Shown here in pieces: positions 1 to 12,040 of a stretch of DNA of 64,000 nt (within the stretch, counting starts at the first letter, position 1; each line of letters begins with the position of its first letter). The translations under genes were made by a program, and so were the position numbers. The notes below the pieces were generated by a model. The model was not told where the DNA came from and did no database searches. It saw only the letters and a program-made list of their open reading frames with translations. Source of the DNA: Mycobacterium sp. (GTDB lineage: Bacteria; Actinomycetota; Actinomycetes; Mycobacteriales; Mycobacteriaceae); assembly GCA_018401645.1 (NCBI GenBank), contig JAGYKK010000010.1:25553-89552 (forward strand), written 5' to 3'.

Positions 1-2402
1 TTCCAAAGCGTCGCGGGCCACGGTGGTGTCCAGTGCCGAGATGGCGAAAACATCGATCACCGACGATCCCAGCGTGGTGATCTTCGCCCAGGCGATGTCC
101 ACACCGGCACGCTCGAACACCGCGGTTAACACGGCCAACAGTCCGGTGCGGTCACACGCCCGGATCTCCACCAACTGCTGGAGATTGTCATCGACGTCGT
201 GCCAGAGGATCTTCGGTGGGGCCGGGACCACGGCAGCGGGCACGGCGGGTTTGACCGCGCCGCCAGGATCGCCGCCGTGCCGGGCGATCTCGTGGTCGCG
301 CTGCTGCAGCGCTCCGACGACATCGAGGTCCCCATCGAGGGCGAGGATGAACTGCTGGCGCAGCACCTCGGCAGCCGGCGGTGATCCGAACTGCGGGGAC
401 ACCACGAAAGTGTTGATGGTCGACCCGTCGGCGCTGTTGACCGCGGCCGAGTGCACACTCAGAGTGTTCAGCGCCAATACTCCGGCCGCCTTGGACAGCA
501 GACCCCGCCGATCCGGCGCGATCATGGTGATCGCGTAGGTCAGCGCTGATTCCCCGGGCACCATGTCGACGTGCACGGCACCGTCGCGAGCCAGCACAAG
601 ATGTTCGGCGGCAACAGGTTCGGGTCGGGGCTCTTCGTCGCCGACCAGCAACCCTCGGCAGCGGCGCACCAGATCACCGATCAAGGTGGCCTTCCAATCG
701 CCCCACACTCCGGCCCGGTGGCCAGCGAGTCGGCTTCGGCCAGGGCGGCCAGCAGTTCCAGCAGAACCGGGTCACCATCGAGTGCCGCCACGACACCGGC
801 GGCGGTCGCGGGGTCAGCAAGATCACGATGGGTTGCCGTCGAGGGCAGCAGCGATGGTGGCGCACCATCGCCGAGAGCACCGGACGTCGGAGGGCCACAG
901 CCCCAGCCGATTTCCGACCCGGACAGCCAGTTCGGCACCGATCACGCTGTGGTCCTCGCTGCGCCCCTTCCCGATATCGTGCAATAGGGCACCGAGTACC
1001 AGCAGGTCGGGCCGCGCCACCCGGGTCGCCAAAGCGCTTGCCCTCGACACTGTTTCGGCAAGATGGCGGTCCACGGTCCAGATGTGAACCGCGTCGCGCG
1101 GGGGGAGATCGCGGACAGCACCCCACTCCGGGAATATCCTCCCCCACAGGCCGGTCCGATCCAACGCCTCGATCACCGTGACCGCGGTCGGTCCGGCCGT
1201 CAGCAGCACCAGCAGATCCTCAAGTGCATCCCGCGGCCAGGGTTCGCGCAACTCGGGGGCGGTCTCAGCGAGGCGCCCCAGGGTGGATGCCGCGATCGGA
1301 AGACCGGTCGTGGCCGAGGCTGCAGCCACCCGCAACGTCAATCCGGGATCACGCTGGGGCTTGGCGTCGCGGGCCAGGATCACCTCACCGGCGAACTCCA
1401 CGACACCCTCGTCGATGGGCCGGCGGATCGGACGGCGAAGCACCGAGAGTCCCCGCCGCGGAAGCGCGTTGGCGGCAGTTCGCAAGCGGCGTCGTAATAG
1501 CTCACAGTCCGGGCGGCGTCGGAAAGAACCCGGGCCAGATCGAAGCGGTCGCCGATTCCCAGAGCGGCACCGGTCTCGTCGGCGTACTGAGCCAGCAGTT
1601 GATCGCGACCGCGGCCAGACACCCGATGAAGTTCGGTGCGGATATTCAGTAGCCACAGGTGGGCCGAAGCCAGCGAACCGGTCGGTGAGTCCAGGGCCGC
1701 ACCCGCCGGATACAGATCGGCCAGTTGCGCAATCGACAACGCATTGAGCAACTGGACGTCGCGAAGTCCGCCCATACCGCTCTTGAGATCAGGCTCGGCA
1801 CGGTGAGCAATCTGACCACTGCGCTGCCAACGCGCCCTGGCTTGTGCGGTCAGTTCGTCGAAACGCCCGGAGATTCCGGCGCGCCACTGGCGTCGCGCCC
1901 CGCTAATCAGCGTCGAGGATATTCCGACATCCCCGCAAATGTGCCGGGCCTCCAGCATCGCCAGCCCGGCCGAGAGGTCGGTGCCCGCCACCGCCAACGC
2001 CTCAGGTACCGTCCGAACGCTATGATCGAGCCGAATGTTGGCGTCCCACAACGGATACCACAGTAGTTCGGCTGTTCTAGACACCCACTCGTCGGGCATA
2101 TTGTCATGCACCAGCATGAGATCGAGATCGGAGCACGGAATCAGTTCGCGGCGCCCAAGGCCACCGGTGGCGACGATAGCGAACCCGCTGTTCGGCGTGA
2201 CACCGATTTCAGCTGCTTTGGCGCTCAGCCACAACTCATTTAGGTCTGCCAGCGCCTCCCGCAGTGCCGCGGCGTCGAGTTGCCCTGGGCCACCGTCGAG
2301 CAACTTCCGGCTCGCCATCACCAGATCTGTGGCAGGGTGCCCCGAACCCACCGCCGGCGGCGGGCACCGGCCGGCGGCGGAATTCTCAGCCCGCTCTGTC
2401 AT
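1..2402 (-). pseudogene. glnD: PII uridylyl/adenylyltransferase GlnD, frameshifted and cut by the window edge
   Basis: GlnD modifies the PII protein GlnB in response to nitrogen status. The 5' part has the nucleotidyltransferase motif [16 protein letters not shown], the middle has the HD-domain stretch [22 protein letters not shown], and translation to base 1 gives ACT-domain sequence, so only the C-terminus lies outside the window. The conserved protein has to be read across three frames. Changes near 1495, 880, 853 and 712 each look like one missing G or C; restoring one base each time gives continuous GlnD sequence. The chosen start is an ATG (MTERAE...) 44 bases after glnB. It is the last gene of an amt-glnB-glnD operon. 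Either a recent pseudogene or sequence error. Confidence 0.85.
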
Positions 2403-2446
2403 CTGGTGCTCCCTCGCGCCCATCGCCACCGCCAGCAGGGCGGTGT

Positions 2447-4170
<1,724 letters not shown>

Positions 4171-4256
4171 TCGCTGTCTCCTCCTTCACGCCGCGGTCGG
4201 ACACCGGCGACTAGAGGAACCTTGCGCAGTAGTTGTTTCCGGGAATCGCCCCTGGG

Positions 4257-4304
4257 GTTTCGGACAGGTGAACGGATGTGGGGTCTGGGTTTCGCCGGTG
4301 TTAC
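4257..4304 (-). promoter_or_regulatory. Two candidate GlnR boxes upstream of amt
   Basis: On the amt sense strand the distal box reads GTAAC-n6-GAAAC (4289-4304), a perfect match to the actinobacterial GlnR half-site pattern GTNAC-n6-GAAAC. The proximal box reads TTCAC-n6-GAAAC (4257-4272). Their starts are 32 bases apart, about three helical turns, rather than the usual 22. Both lie in the 163-base gap between ftsY and amt, within 135 bases of the amt start. The assignment rests on motif match and on the nitrogen operon downstream. Confidence 0.65.
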
Positions 4305-4333
4305 ACGACCCGACCAACCCCTCTCGACGGGGC

Positions 4334-5719
4334 TCAGCCCAGCAGCGCGTCGACGAACGCGGCCGGCTCGAAGGGTGCGAGGTCGTCCGGTCCCTCACCG
4401 AGGCCGACCAGCTTTACCGGTACGCCGAGTTCCTGTTGGACCCGAAACACGATGCCGCCCTTCGCGGTTCCATCGAGCTTGGTCAGCACGACGGCGGTGA
4501 TGTCGACGACATCGGCAAAGACCCTGGCCTGGGCAAGCCCGTTCTGTCCGATGGTGGCGTCGAGAACCAACAGCACCTCGTCGACCGTGGCGCGCTTGTC
4601 GACGACTCGCTTGACCTTGCCGAGTTCGTCCATCAGGCCGGTCTTGGTGTGCAGGCGGCCGGCGGTGTCGATCACCACGACGTCCGCCCCGGTCTCGATA
4701 CCTTTGTCCACGGCATCGAAGGCGACCGATGCGGGGTCGGCGCCCTCGGCACCACGCACCACCTCCGCGCCCACCCGCGCGGCCCAGGTCTGTAACTGGT
4801 CGGCGGCCGCCGCCCGGTAGGTGTCCGCGGCGCCCAGCACCACCCGGCGACCGTCGGCCACCAGGACCCGCGCCAACTTTCCCACCGTGGTGGTCTTGCC
4901 GGTGCCGTTGACACCCACCACCAGCAGTACCGACGGCTTGTCGGCATGAGGAAGCGCCCGGATGGAGCGGTCCAGGGCCGGGTCGAGTTCCCTAATCAGC
5001 ACTTCACGCAGCACCGCGCGGGCTTCGGCTTCGTTGCGCACACTGCTGGCGGCCATCTGGGCGCGCAGGTGCACGATCACCGATGCGGTGGTCACCGGAC
5101 CGAGGTCGGCGATCAGCAGGGTGTCCTCGACCTCATTCCAGGAAGCCTCATCGAGATCACCGCCGCCGAGTAATCCGAGCATGCTGCGGCCGAACGCGTT
5201 CTGCGACTTCGCCAACCGACCGCGCAGACGTTCCAGCCGGCCCGCGCTGGGTGCAATCGTGTCCAGATCGGGTGCGATCGAGTCCAGATCGGGCGCGATC
5301 GGGTCCAGATCGGGCGCGATCGTTGCGGTCTCGGCGAGGTACTCCCCGATCTCCTCGGCCAGGGACTCTGCCGCGGCGGGCGCATCGGGTAGCCCAACCT
5401 CGGAAATCGGCCGGGTCAGCGAATCTCTCGGGATGGCTGCATCGTCGCCGACGCCGGGTAGCCCGGCACCGAAACCGGGGTCCCGCCGTTGCGGACGATC
5501 GGCGGTGGCCGGTCCGGGCGTCTGGGTGAAGGAGATGCCCGACGAGGCGGTGTAACCCCCGGAACGGTCCACGGGTGTGGGAGCCTCGATGGCGGGATCG
5601 GCGACGGTGTCCGGACGCAGGCTTACCTGGCTGCGCCGGTAGCGCACCGACCCGATGACCAAAGCGATGATGAGAAGGACAGCGATGACCGCGACGGCGA
5701 TCCAGAGACCCTGTGACAC
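4334..5719 (-). CDS. ftsY: Signal recognition particle receptor FtsY
   Basis: GTPase receptor that docks SRP-ribosome complexes at the membrane. An N-terminal transmembrane helix (about residues 4-25) is followed by a long acidic/proline-rich linker and then the NG domain: P-loop [10 protein letters not shown] near residue 270, G3 motif DTAGRLH, and [10 protein letters not shown] near the C-terminus. The start is taken at the GTG giving VSQGLW just before the membrane helix; codons upstream are unlike the family. The linker contains a 21-base tandem repeat. It is intact and, as an essential gene, contrasts with its damaged neighbours. Its start is divergent from the IPP isomerase. Confidence 0.93.
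   Translation of the reverse strand: MSQGLWIAVAVIAVLLIIALVIGSVRYRRSQVSLRPDTVADPAIEAPTPVDRSGGYTASSGISFTQTPGPATADRPQRRDPGFGAGLPGVGDDAAIPRDSLTRPISEVGLPDAPAAAESLAEEIGEYLAETATIAPDLDPIAPDLDSIAPDLDTIAPSAGRLERLRGRLAKSQNAFGRSMLGLLGGGDLDEASWNEVEDTLLIADLGPVTTASVIVHLRAQMAASSVRNEAEARAVLREVLIRELDPALDRSIRALPHADKPSVLLVVGVNGTGKTTTVGKLARVLVADGRRVVLGAADTYRAAAADQLQTWAARVGAEVVRGAEGADPASVAFDAVDKGIETGADVVVIDTAGRLHTKTGLMDELGKVKRVVDKRATVDEVLLVLDATIGQNGLAQARVFADVVDITAVVLTKLDGTAKGGIVFRVQQELGVPVKLVGLGEGPDDLAPFEPAAFVDALLG
5261..5323. repeat. Three 21-base tandem repeats inside ftsY
   Basis: Units starting at 5261, 5282 and 5303 share the core GTCCAGATCGGGYGCGATCG with one or two changes; a degenerate partial copy precedes them near 5252. 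In the FtsY frame each unit encodes a seven-residue repeat IAPDLD(S/P/T) in the acidic linker between the membrane helix and the NG domain. As the unit is a multiple of three, copy-number change would not break the frame. Confidence 0.85.
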
Positions 5720-5788
5720 GACATTATTCTCGCAGGGTTTCTTCCCGTGTCGTCGCGGCTCTGGCAAACCGGCGCCGGATCACCGCCG

Positions 5789-6801
5789 ATGACGATGCCC
5801 ACCCGTAAACTTCGGCATATCGACGCCTGCCTGACCGGGCCGGTCACCTACGAGTCCGTGACCACCGGCTTCGAGCGCTACCGGCTTCCCTACAACGCCC
5901 TGACTCAGACCTCCCTGGCCGCGGTCGACCTTCACACCCGCTTCCTGAACTCACCGTTGCGGGCCCCGGTGCTGATCGGGGCGATGACCGGCGGCGCCGA
6001 CCTGGCCCGCACCATCAACCGCAATCTGGCCGGAGCCGCCCAACAACTGGGGGTAGGCATGATGCTGGGATCGCAGCGCATCATGCTCGGCGACGACGCG
6101 AGCGCAACGGCCGCCGCAGCCAGCTTCGAAGTCCGCGACCTCGCCCCCGACGTGCTGCTGATCGGCAATATCGGCTTGGCTCAGGTCTGCGAGTCGCTGA
6201 CGCCACAACTGTCGGCTGCATTGCAGAGGGTCGGAGCGAACGCCGTTGCGGTGCACGTTAATCCGCTCCAAGAGGCGATGCAGGAAGGTGGCGATACCGA
6301 CTTCACCGGATCACTGGCGCGGCTGGGTCGGCTGGCCGTCGAACTGGACTACCCGGTCATGGTCAAGGAGGTCGGACACGGAATCGGTGCCGCGGCGGCC
6401 GACCGCCTGCGCGGCCTGCCCATCGCGGCGGTCGATGTCGCCGGTGCCGGCGGCACGTCCTGGGCTCGGGTGGAACAGGTGGTCCGCTTCGGCGAGGTCC
6501 GCTATCCGGCGATCGCCGACTGGGGCATCCCGACGGCTCAGGCACTGGCAGAGGTGCAGCGGACGCTGCCTGGGATGCCACTGGTGGCTTCCGGCGGCAT
6601 CCGCTCCTGAATGGACGCCGCCAAGGCTCTGGCAATGGGTGCCGAGGCGGTGGCGATGGCCCGGCCGCTGCTGGCCCGGCCATCGAGTCCGCAGCCGCCG
6701 TCGTCGACACCCTCGGCGCCTTCATCGAGGAGTTGCGGATTTGCCTGTACGGATGTGGAGCGGCTGACATCGCCGCTCTGCGCCGCATCGGCGTGGATTA
6801 G
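5789..6801 (+). pseudogene. Type II isopentenyl-diphosphate isomerase, interrupted
   Basis: FMN-dependent isomerase (Fni/IDI-2) that interconverts IPP and DMAPP for isoprenoid synthesis. Recognised by [10 protein letters not shown], the SMTGG-like element [11 protein letters not shown], the [11 protein letters not shown] segment, and the C-terminal phosphate-binding series VASGGIRS followed by [20 protein letters not shown]. The GGIRS-G-MDAAK segment is split by an in-frame TGA at 6608-6610 where a Gly codon is expected. About 75 bases later one C seems lost near 6680; restoring it extends the protein to the TAG at 6799. Both lesions are in the C-terminal cofactor-binding part, so the product would lack it. 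Start uncertain (ATG 5789 or 5795). Confidence 0.8.
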
Positions 6802-6806
6802 ACCGG

Positions 6807-8319
6807 TCAGAACGGCGGGGGCCTGTTTCGCTCGGCGAGGTGTGCGTCATTGAGCGCGTTCCCGCTTGATCCGGCAGGCCCGCTCGACGGCACGCGTTCG
6901 TCGGCGCCGAGGCATCTGCAGACCCTGCCGGCCGATTCCACGATAGGCGGCCTGCGGCCACCGGCGCCGTCGTGGTGTCCCAGCCGGGAAATAGCAGCCA
7001 GCTGCCCGGGACCGTGGTGTAGACCTTTCCCGATGGCGAGTTCCAGCCGATGGTGCCGTCCGGGAACTGCTGATCGGTCCAACCCCAAAAAGTTTTCAGG
7101 AGATGATGTTTGCGGCATAGACAACGACTGTTCGACGCATGGGTCGGACCGAAGGGCCAGGCGATAGCGTGGTCGATATCGCAGGCCTCAGCGGGCTGGT
7201 CGCAGTTGGGGAAGCGACACGTCATATCGCGCATCCGGACAAACTCGTCCAACGCGGTCGACGGCCGGTAACGCGGTTCGGGTGCCTCGGTGGGCGGGCG
7301 TAGCTGCCGGACCTTGGCACCGCAGCGAATCAGTTCGGCCAGCAACGGACCCGGAATCACCCCGCCGCCAAGGATGACTGAGGTCGATGGCGGGCTTACC
7401 GGTTCGGGTTCCGGATCTCCCGCCAGATAGTCGCGAAGGCTCATGCCGCGGGCATAGGGGCGCGTGCCGACCGGCCGGACAGGTTGGGGTCAGACGCGGC
7501 ACCTTCGCCGCCGGGCTGCAGCGCGGTCGCATCGGTGAGCACGTGGATCACGATCGCGGAGGCGGAACCGGCGCCGTCGGCCGCCTCACACGCGGCAGCA
7601 AGAAGAACGACAACAAGCCGGTCAAACCCGGCGGCAAGTGCGCCGAGGGCGTCCGCGCGGCGCTGATCGCCAGTACGAGGATCGGCGTCGCATACTCCGC
7701 ACGCCATCTGGGTCAATCGTTTCTTGAGAAGCGCGGCGTCCGTGGAGAACAGCCGCCCCCACATCGCACTGGTCCCGGACTCGTCGTCGCGGCCGCCGAT
7801 CTGAACCTCACGACTGCGAGCACGCGCGCGGATGCGCCGCAGCGCGCCAGGGTCGACTTGGTCGACAAGGCCGTCGATGGCCTGGTCCAGCTTGTTGTCC
7901 GACAGCGGACCCCAGGCACGGCAGTGGCCGACCAGGGCGGCGTCGATGACGGCCAGGGCGTCCTCGTCCTCGACGAGCAGGGTGCGCCAGGCGATCGCCG
8001 AGACGACGCGGTAGCTCAGCAGTCCGTCAGAGAACATCTCCGCGACCCGTGGCAGCCGACGGGCCAGTGTGAGGCCGAGACGCATCTGACCTGACGCGCG
8101 TCCGTGGCTGATGCTCAGTGCGGCCGACACCTCCGCGGCGGCGGCGTCCCAGGAGTCGCACGCCCAATCGGCCCGGTCGTCGTCACCGCAGCGGCGACGG
8201 GTCAACTCCGCGACGGCCGCGAGTCGCCGCGCGGCGGCCGATGCCTCCGCGCCCGCCCACTGCTCGATCGCGGCGACAATCTCCGAATCGTCTGCCGATC
8301 TGAGCCGATTATCGAACAT
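6807..8319 (-). pseudogene. DUF222/HNH endonuclease (13E12 repeat family), frameshifted
   Basis: Member of the mycobacterial 13E12/REP13E12 family: an N-terminal DUF222 helical domain (about 8319 down to 7441) and a C-terminal HNH domain with [18 protein letters not shown] and [13 protein letters not shown]. The two halves are in different frames that meet at an ATGA near 7441-7444. Two more shifts are needed to reach the family C-terminus [16 protein letters not shown], which ends at 6807. The start ATG (MFDNRLRS) lies inside an SOS box, as in SOS-induced family members. It has no counterpart here in M. tuberculosis; members are scattered and often linked to integration. Function unproven. 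Confidence 0.8.
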
Positions 8320-8327
8320 GTGTTCTA
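8312..8327 (-). promoter_or_regulatory. LexA/SOS box over the DUF222-HNH start codon
   Basis: TCGAACATGTGTTCTA matches the mycobacterial LexA operator TCGAAC-n4-GTTCGA in 11 of 12 defined positions. It spans the ATG (8319-8317) of the DUF222/HNH gene. SOS boxes in this position are known for other 13E12-family genes, so DNA-damage induction is expected. Confidence 0.75.
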
Positions 8328-8388
8328 TATTATGCGACCCCGCCGACACACCAACGGCCCGCAGTGCCGACTCCCGACCCCCGATTGG

Positions 8389-11300
8389 CTACCGACTGGC
8401 GCCGGCGACGAGATCCTCGCCTCGCATCCGCTGGGAAATCACCGCGGTGATGCCGTCGCCCTGCATGCTCACGCCGTAGAGGGCGTCGGCGATCTCCATC
8501 GTGGCCTTCTGGTGGGTGATCACGATGAGTTGGGATTGGGTCCGCAGTTGCTCGAACAAGCCGATCAGGCGCTGCAGGTTCACGTCGTCGAGTGCGGCCT
8601 CGACCTCGTCCATGACGTAGAACGGCGACGGTCTCGCCCGGAAGATCGCCACCAGCATGGCCACCGCGGTGAGCGACTTCTCACCGCCGGACAGTAGCGA
8701 GAGTCGTTTGATCTTCTTGCCCGGCGGGCGCGCCTCCACCTCCACCCCGGTGGTCAGCAGATCGTCGGGGTCGGTCAGCAGTAGCCGACCCTCGCCGCCG
8801 GGGAACAGCACCGCGAATACCTTGGAGAACTCCCGCTCGACATCGGCATACGCCTCGGAGAACACCTCCAGGATGCGGGCGTCGACACCGGCGATCACGT
8901 CCAGCAGATCCTTGCGGGCGGCCTTGACATCTTCGAGCTGGGTTGACAAAAAGTTGTAACGGTCCTCCAGAGCGGCGAACTCCTCCAGCGCCAACGGGTT
9001 GACGCGGCCGAGCTCGGCCAACTCCCGTTCGGCTCGTTTGGCCCGGCGCTCCTGGGTGGGCCGGTCGAACGCCATCGGCACCGGCGCGGTGACCGCCTCG
9101 CCGCGTTCGCGGGCCGCCGCGTACTCGGTCATCTCCAATTCCGACGGCGGTAGCGACGCGTTGGGGCCGTATTCACCGATCAGATCGTCACCGGCCATGC
9201 CGAACTGATCGAGCACCATCGCCTCGAGTTGTTCGATCCGCAGCGCGGCCTGGGCCTTGGCCAACTCATCGCGATGCAGGGCATCGGTCAGCACACTGAT
9301 CCGGCTGTTAAGGGCGGCAACCTCAGCGCGAGCGGCCGTCATCGCACCGGCGCGATCCAGGCGCTCAGCGGTGAGCCGATCCCGGACACGCGAAGCGGCG
9401 GCGACGACGGCACCGAGGTGCGTGGCGACCCGGCGCCCGGTCTCGGCAACCACGGCGGCGACTTCGGCGGCATGTTGGCAGGCGGCGCGTGCCTGTTGGG
9501 CTGACCGCGCATCGCGTTCCGCCACAGCCGCACGCCGAAGCGAATCCGCCCGTCCACGAACGGCATCCGCGCGTTCCTCGGCGGTGCGCACGGCCAGTCG
9601 CGCTTCGACCTCACTCGAGCGGGCTGCTTCCGCAGCCGTCTGCATCTGACTGCGTTCCCCCGGTGTGGTCTCGACGACCGTCTGGTTCTCCTGGGCGGCG
9701 TGCAACCGCGACTCGAGTTCGGTGAGCTCGGTAACAGTCTGAACCCGGCCGGATTCGAGTTCGTCGCGCTGGGACTGCAGGCGGCGCCACTCCTCCTCGG
9801 CGGCGCGCACCTCCTGGCCGAGTCGGCCGAGTTGCTCATAGATCGCCGAGATCGCGGCATCGGATTCGTTGAGCGCCGCGAGCGCCTGCTCAGCGGCGTC
9901 CTTTCGGTCGGACTGCTCGGCGACAGCGCCGGCCGGGGCCGCCGCAAGGTCGCCGACCCGGATCTCGGCGGCGGCGAGTTCGCCTCGGGCCTTGTCGATC
10001 TCGCCGGTGATCTCCAGACGCTGGGCTTGCGTCCGGAACCGCCATCCACCCGGCCCGCACCCACCAGATCGCCGTCACGGGTTACCGCGCGCAACGTCGG
10101 TCGCGAGGAAACCAGATCCAGCGCAGCACCGATGTCGTCGACCACGACGACCCCGGCCAACATCGCGGCCATCGCACCCTGCACAGTCGTGGGGTGCCTC
10201 GATCAGATCGAGGGCCCGCGCGCTCCGTCGGGAAGCGGCCCGGCGGCAGCCACGCCAGCGCCGGCCAGTCGGCCAGCACGATCGCCGCACGCCCGCCGTC
10301 GACTTCCTTGAGCGCCCGCACGGCCGACCTCGCGGCACCGACGTCGTCAGCCGCCACCGCGTCAGCCGCCGCACCGAGCACCGCAGCCAGCGGCGTCTCG
10401 AAGCCGGTCCGGACCTTTACCAGTGTGGCAATTGTTCCGAAAAGTCCTGCGCCGCTGCGATTCTCCACCAACCAGGCGGCACCATCGGTGCGCTCCAGTC
10501 CCACCGCAAGCGCCTCGATGCGGGCCTGCAGCGAGGCCACCAGACGTTCGGCGGCACGTTCGGCCGTCTGAAGTTCACCCACCCGTTCATCAGCGACCCG
10601 CATCGCGGCCACGGTCCGGTCGTGGTGCTCGTCCAAACCCACCTCGCCCTGGTCGAGTTCACCGATCCGGCCCTGGATGGTCTCGAACTCGGCCCGGGCG
10701 GCCTCGGTGCGCGCGGCGGCTTCGTCGATGGCGGCGGTCAGTCGGGCGACGCCATCGTCAATCGACTCCACCCGGGCGCGGCCGGTCTCGACCTGACCGG
10801 TCAGTCGGGCCAGTCCTTCGCGACGGTCCGCTTCGGCTCGCACGGCGGCGAGGTGCGCACGCTCGGCCTCGGTGGCCGCGTGCTCCTTCTCGGTGAGTTC
10901 GACGCGGGCGGCCTCAAGCCTGCGACGCGTCTCGGCGAGTTCGGCGAGCAAACCCCGCTCCTGCTCGGCCACGTCGTCAGCCTCCGCCTCCAGCGCCTCG
11001 GGATCCGGACCGGTGCTGACGGTCGGCTCGGTCTCCAGATACTGCTCCCGTTCGGTGGCGATGCGCACCGTGGCGCTGACCCGTTCGGCCAATGCCGACA
11101 GTCCGAACCACGTCTGCTGAGCCGCCTCGGTGCGGGTCGACAGGGAGGAGACCGCAGCCTCGTCTGCGGCGAGTCGCTCCGACGCCGCGGCCAGGCGGGC
11201 GGCGGCCTCGTCGTGCTCGCGACGCAGCGTGGTCTCGATGTCGTCGGCCCCGGCGAATTCCGCCCGGCGGGCCACCAGGTCGTCGGCGGCCAGTCGCAGC

Positions 11301-11977
11301 CGAGCATCGCGCAGGTCGGCCTGAATGGTCGCCGCGCGCCGGGCCATCTCGGCCTGACGGCCCAGCGGCTTGAGTTGGCGGCGCAGTTCGGTGGTCAGGT
11401 CGCTGAGCCGGGCCAGATTGGCCGCGGTGGCATCCAGCTTGCGGAGCGCCTTTTCCTTGCGCTTGCGGTGTTTGAGGACGCCGGCGGCTTCCTCAATGAA
11501 CGCGCGGCGATCCTCGGGGCGGGACTCGAGGATCTGGGCCAGGCGCCCCTGCCCGACGATCACGTGCATCTCGCGGCCGATACCGGAGTCACTGAGCAAT
11601 TCCTGGACGTCCATCAGGCGGCAACTGCTGCCGTTGATCTCGTACTCGCCGGCCCCGTCGCGGAACATCCGCCGGGTGATCGACACCTCGGAGTACTCGA
11701 TCGGCAGAACGCGGTCGGAGTTGTCGATGGTCAGGGTCACCTCGGCCCGGCCCAGCGGGGCCCGGGAGGAGGTGCCGGCGAAGATGACGTCTTCCATCTT
11801 GCCCCCGCGCAGGGTCTTGGCACCCTGTTCGCCCATGACCCAGGCCAACGCGTCGACGACGTTGGACTTACCGGAACCGTTGGGTCCCACCACGCAGGTG
11901 ATACCCGGTTCGAAACGCAGAGTCGTTGCCGATGCGAAGGACTTGAAGCCCTTGAGCGTCAGACTCTTGAGGTACAC
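8389..11977 (-). pseudogene. smc: Chromosome segregation ATPase SMC, frameshifted in the hinge
   Basis: Condensin-type SMC for chromosome compaction; total coding length of about 1197 codons matches the family. The N-terminal head has Walker [10 protein letters not shown] near residue 32, then a long coiled coil. The C-terminal head has [14 protein letters not shown] and Walker [11 protein letters not shown]. The two halves are intact but in different frames. Between about 10230 and 10018 (residues about 580-655, the hinge) at least three single-base changes occur near 10225, 10190 and 10018; correcting them restores [14 protein letters not shown] and [14 protein letters not shown]. Unless corrected, translation gives only the first arm. 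smc is dispensable in some mycobacteria. Confidence 0.88.
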
Positions 11978-12040
11978 GTCGTGCGAGCCTACCGGCGAGG
12001 AGTCCCGCGTTCGCGGAAGCCCGACTCGGCGGGTGTCGGG

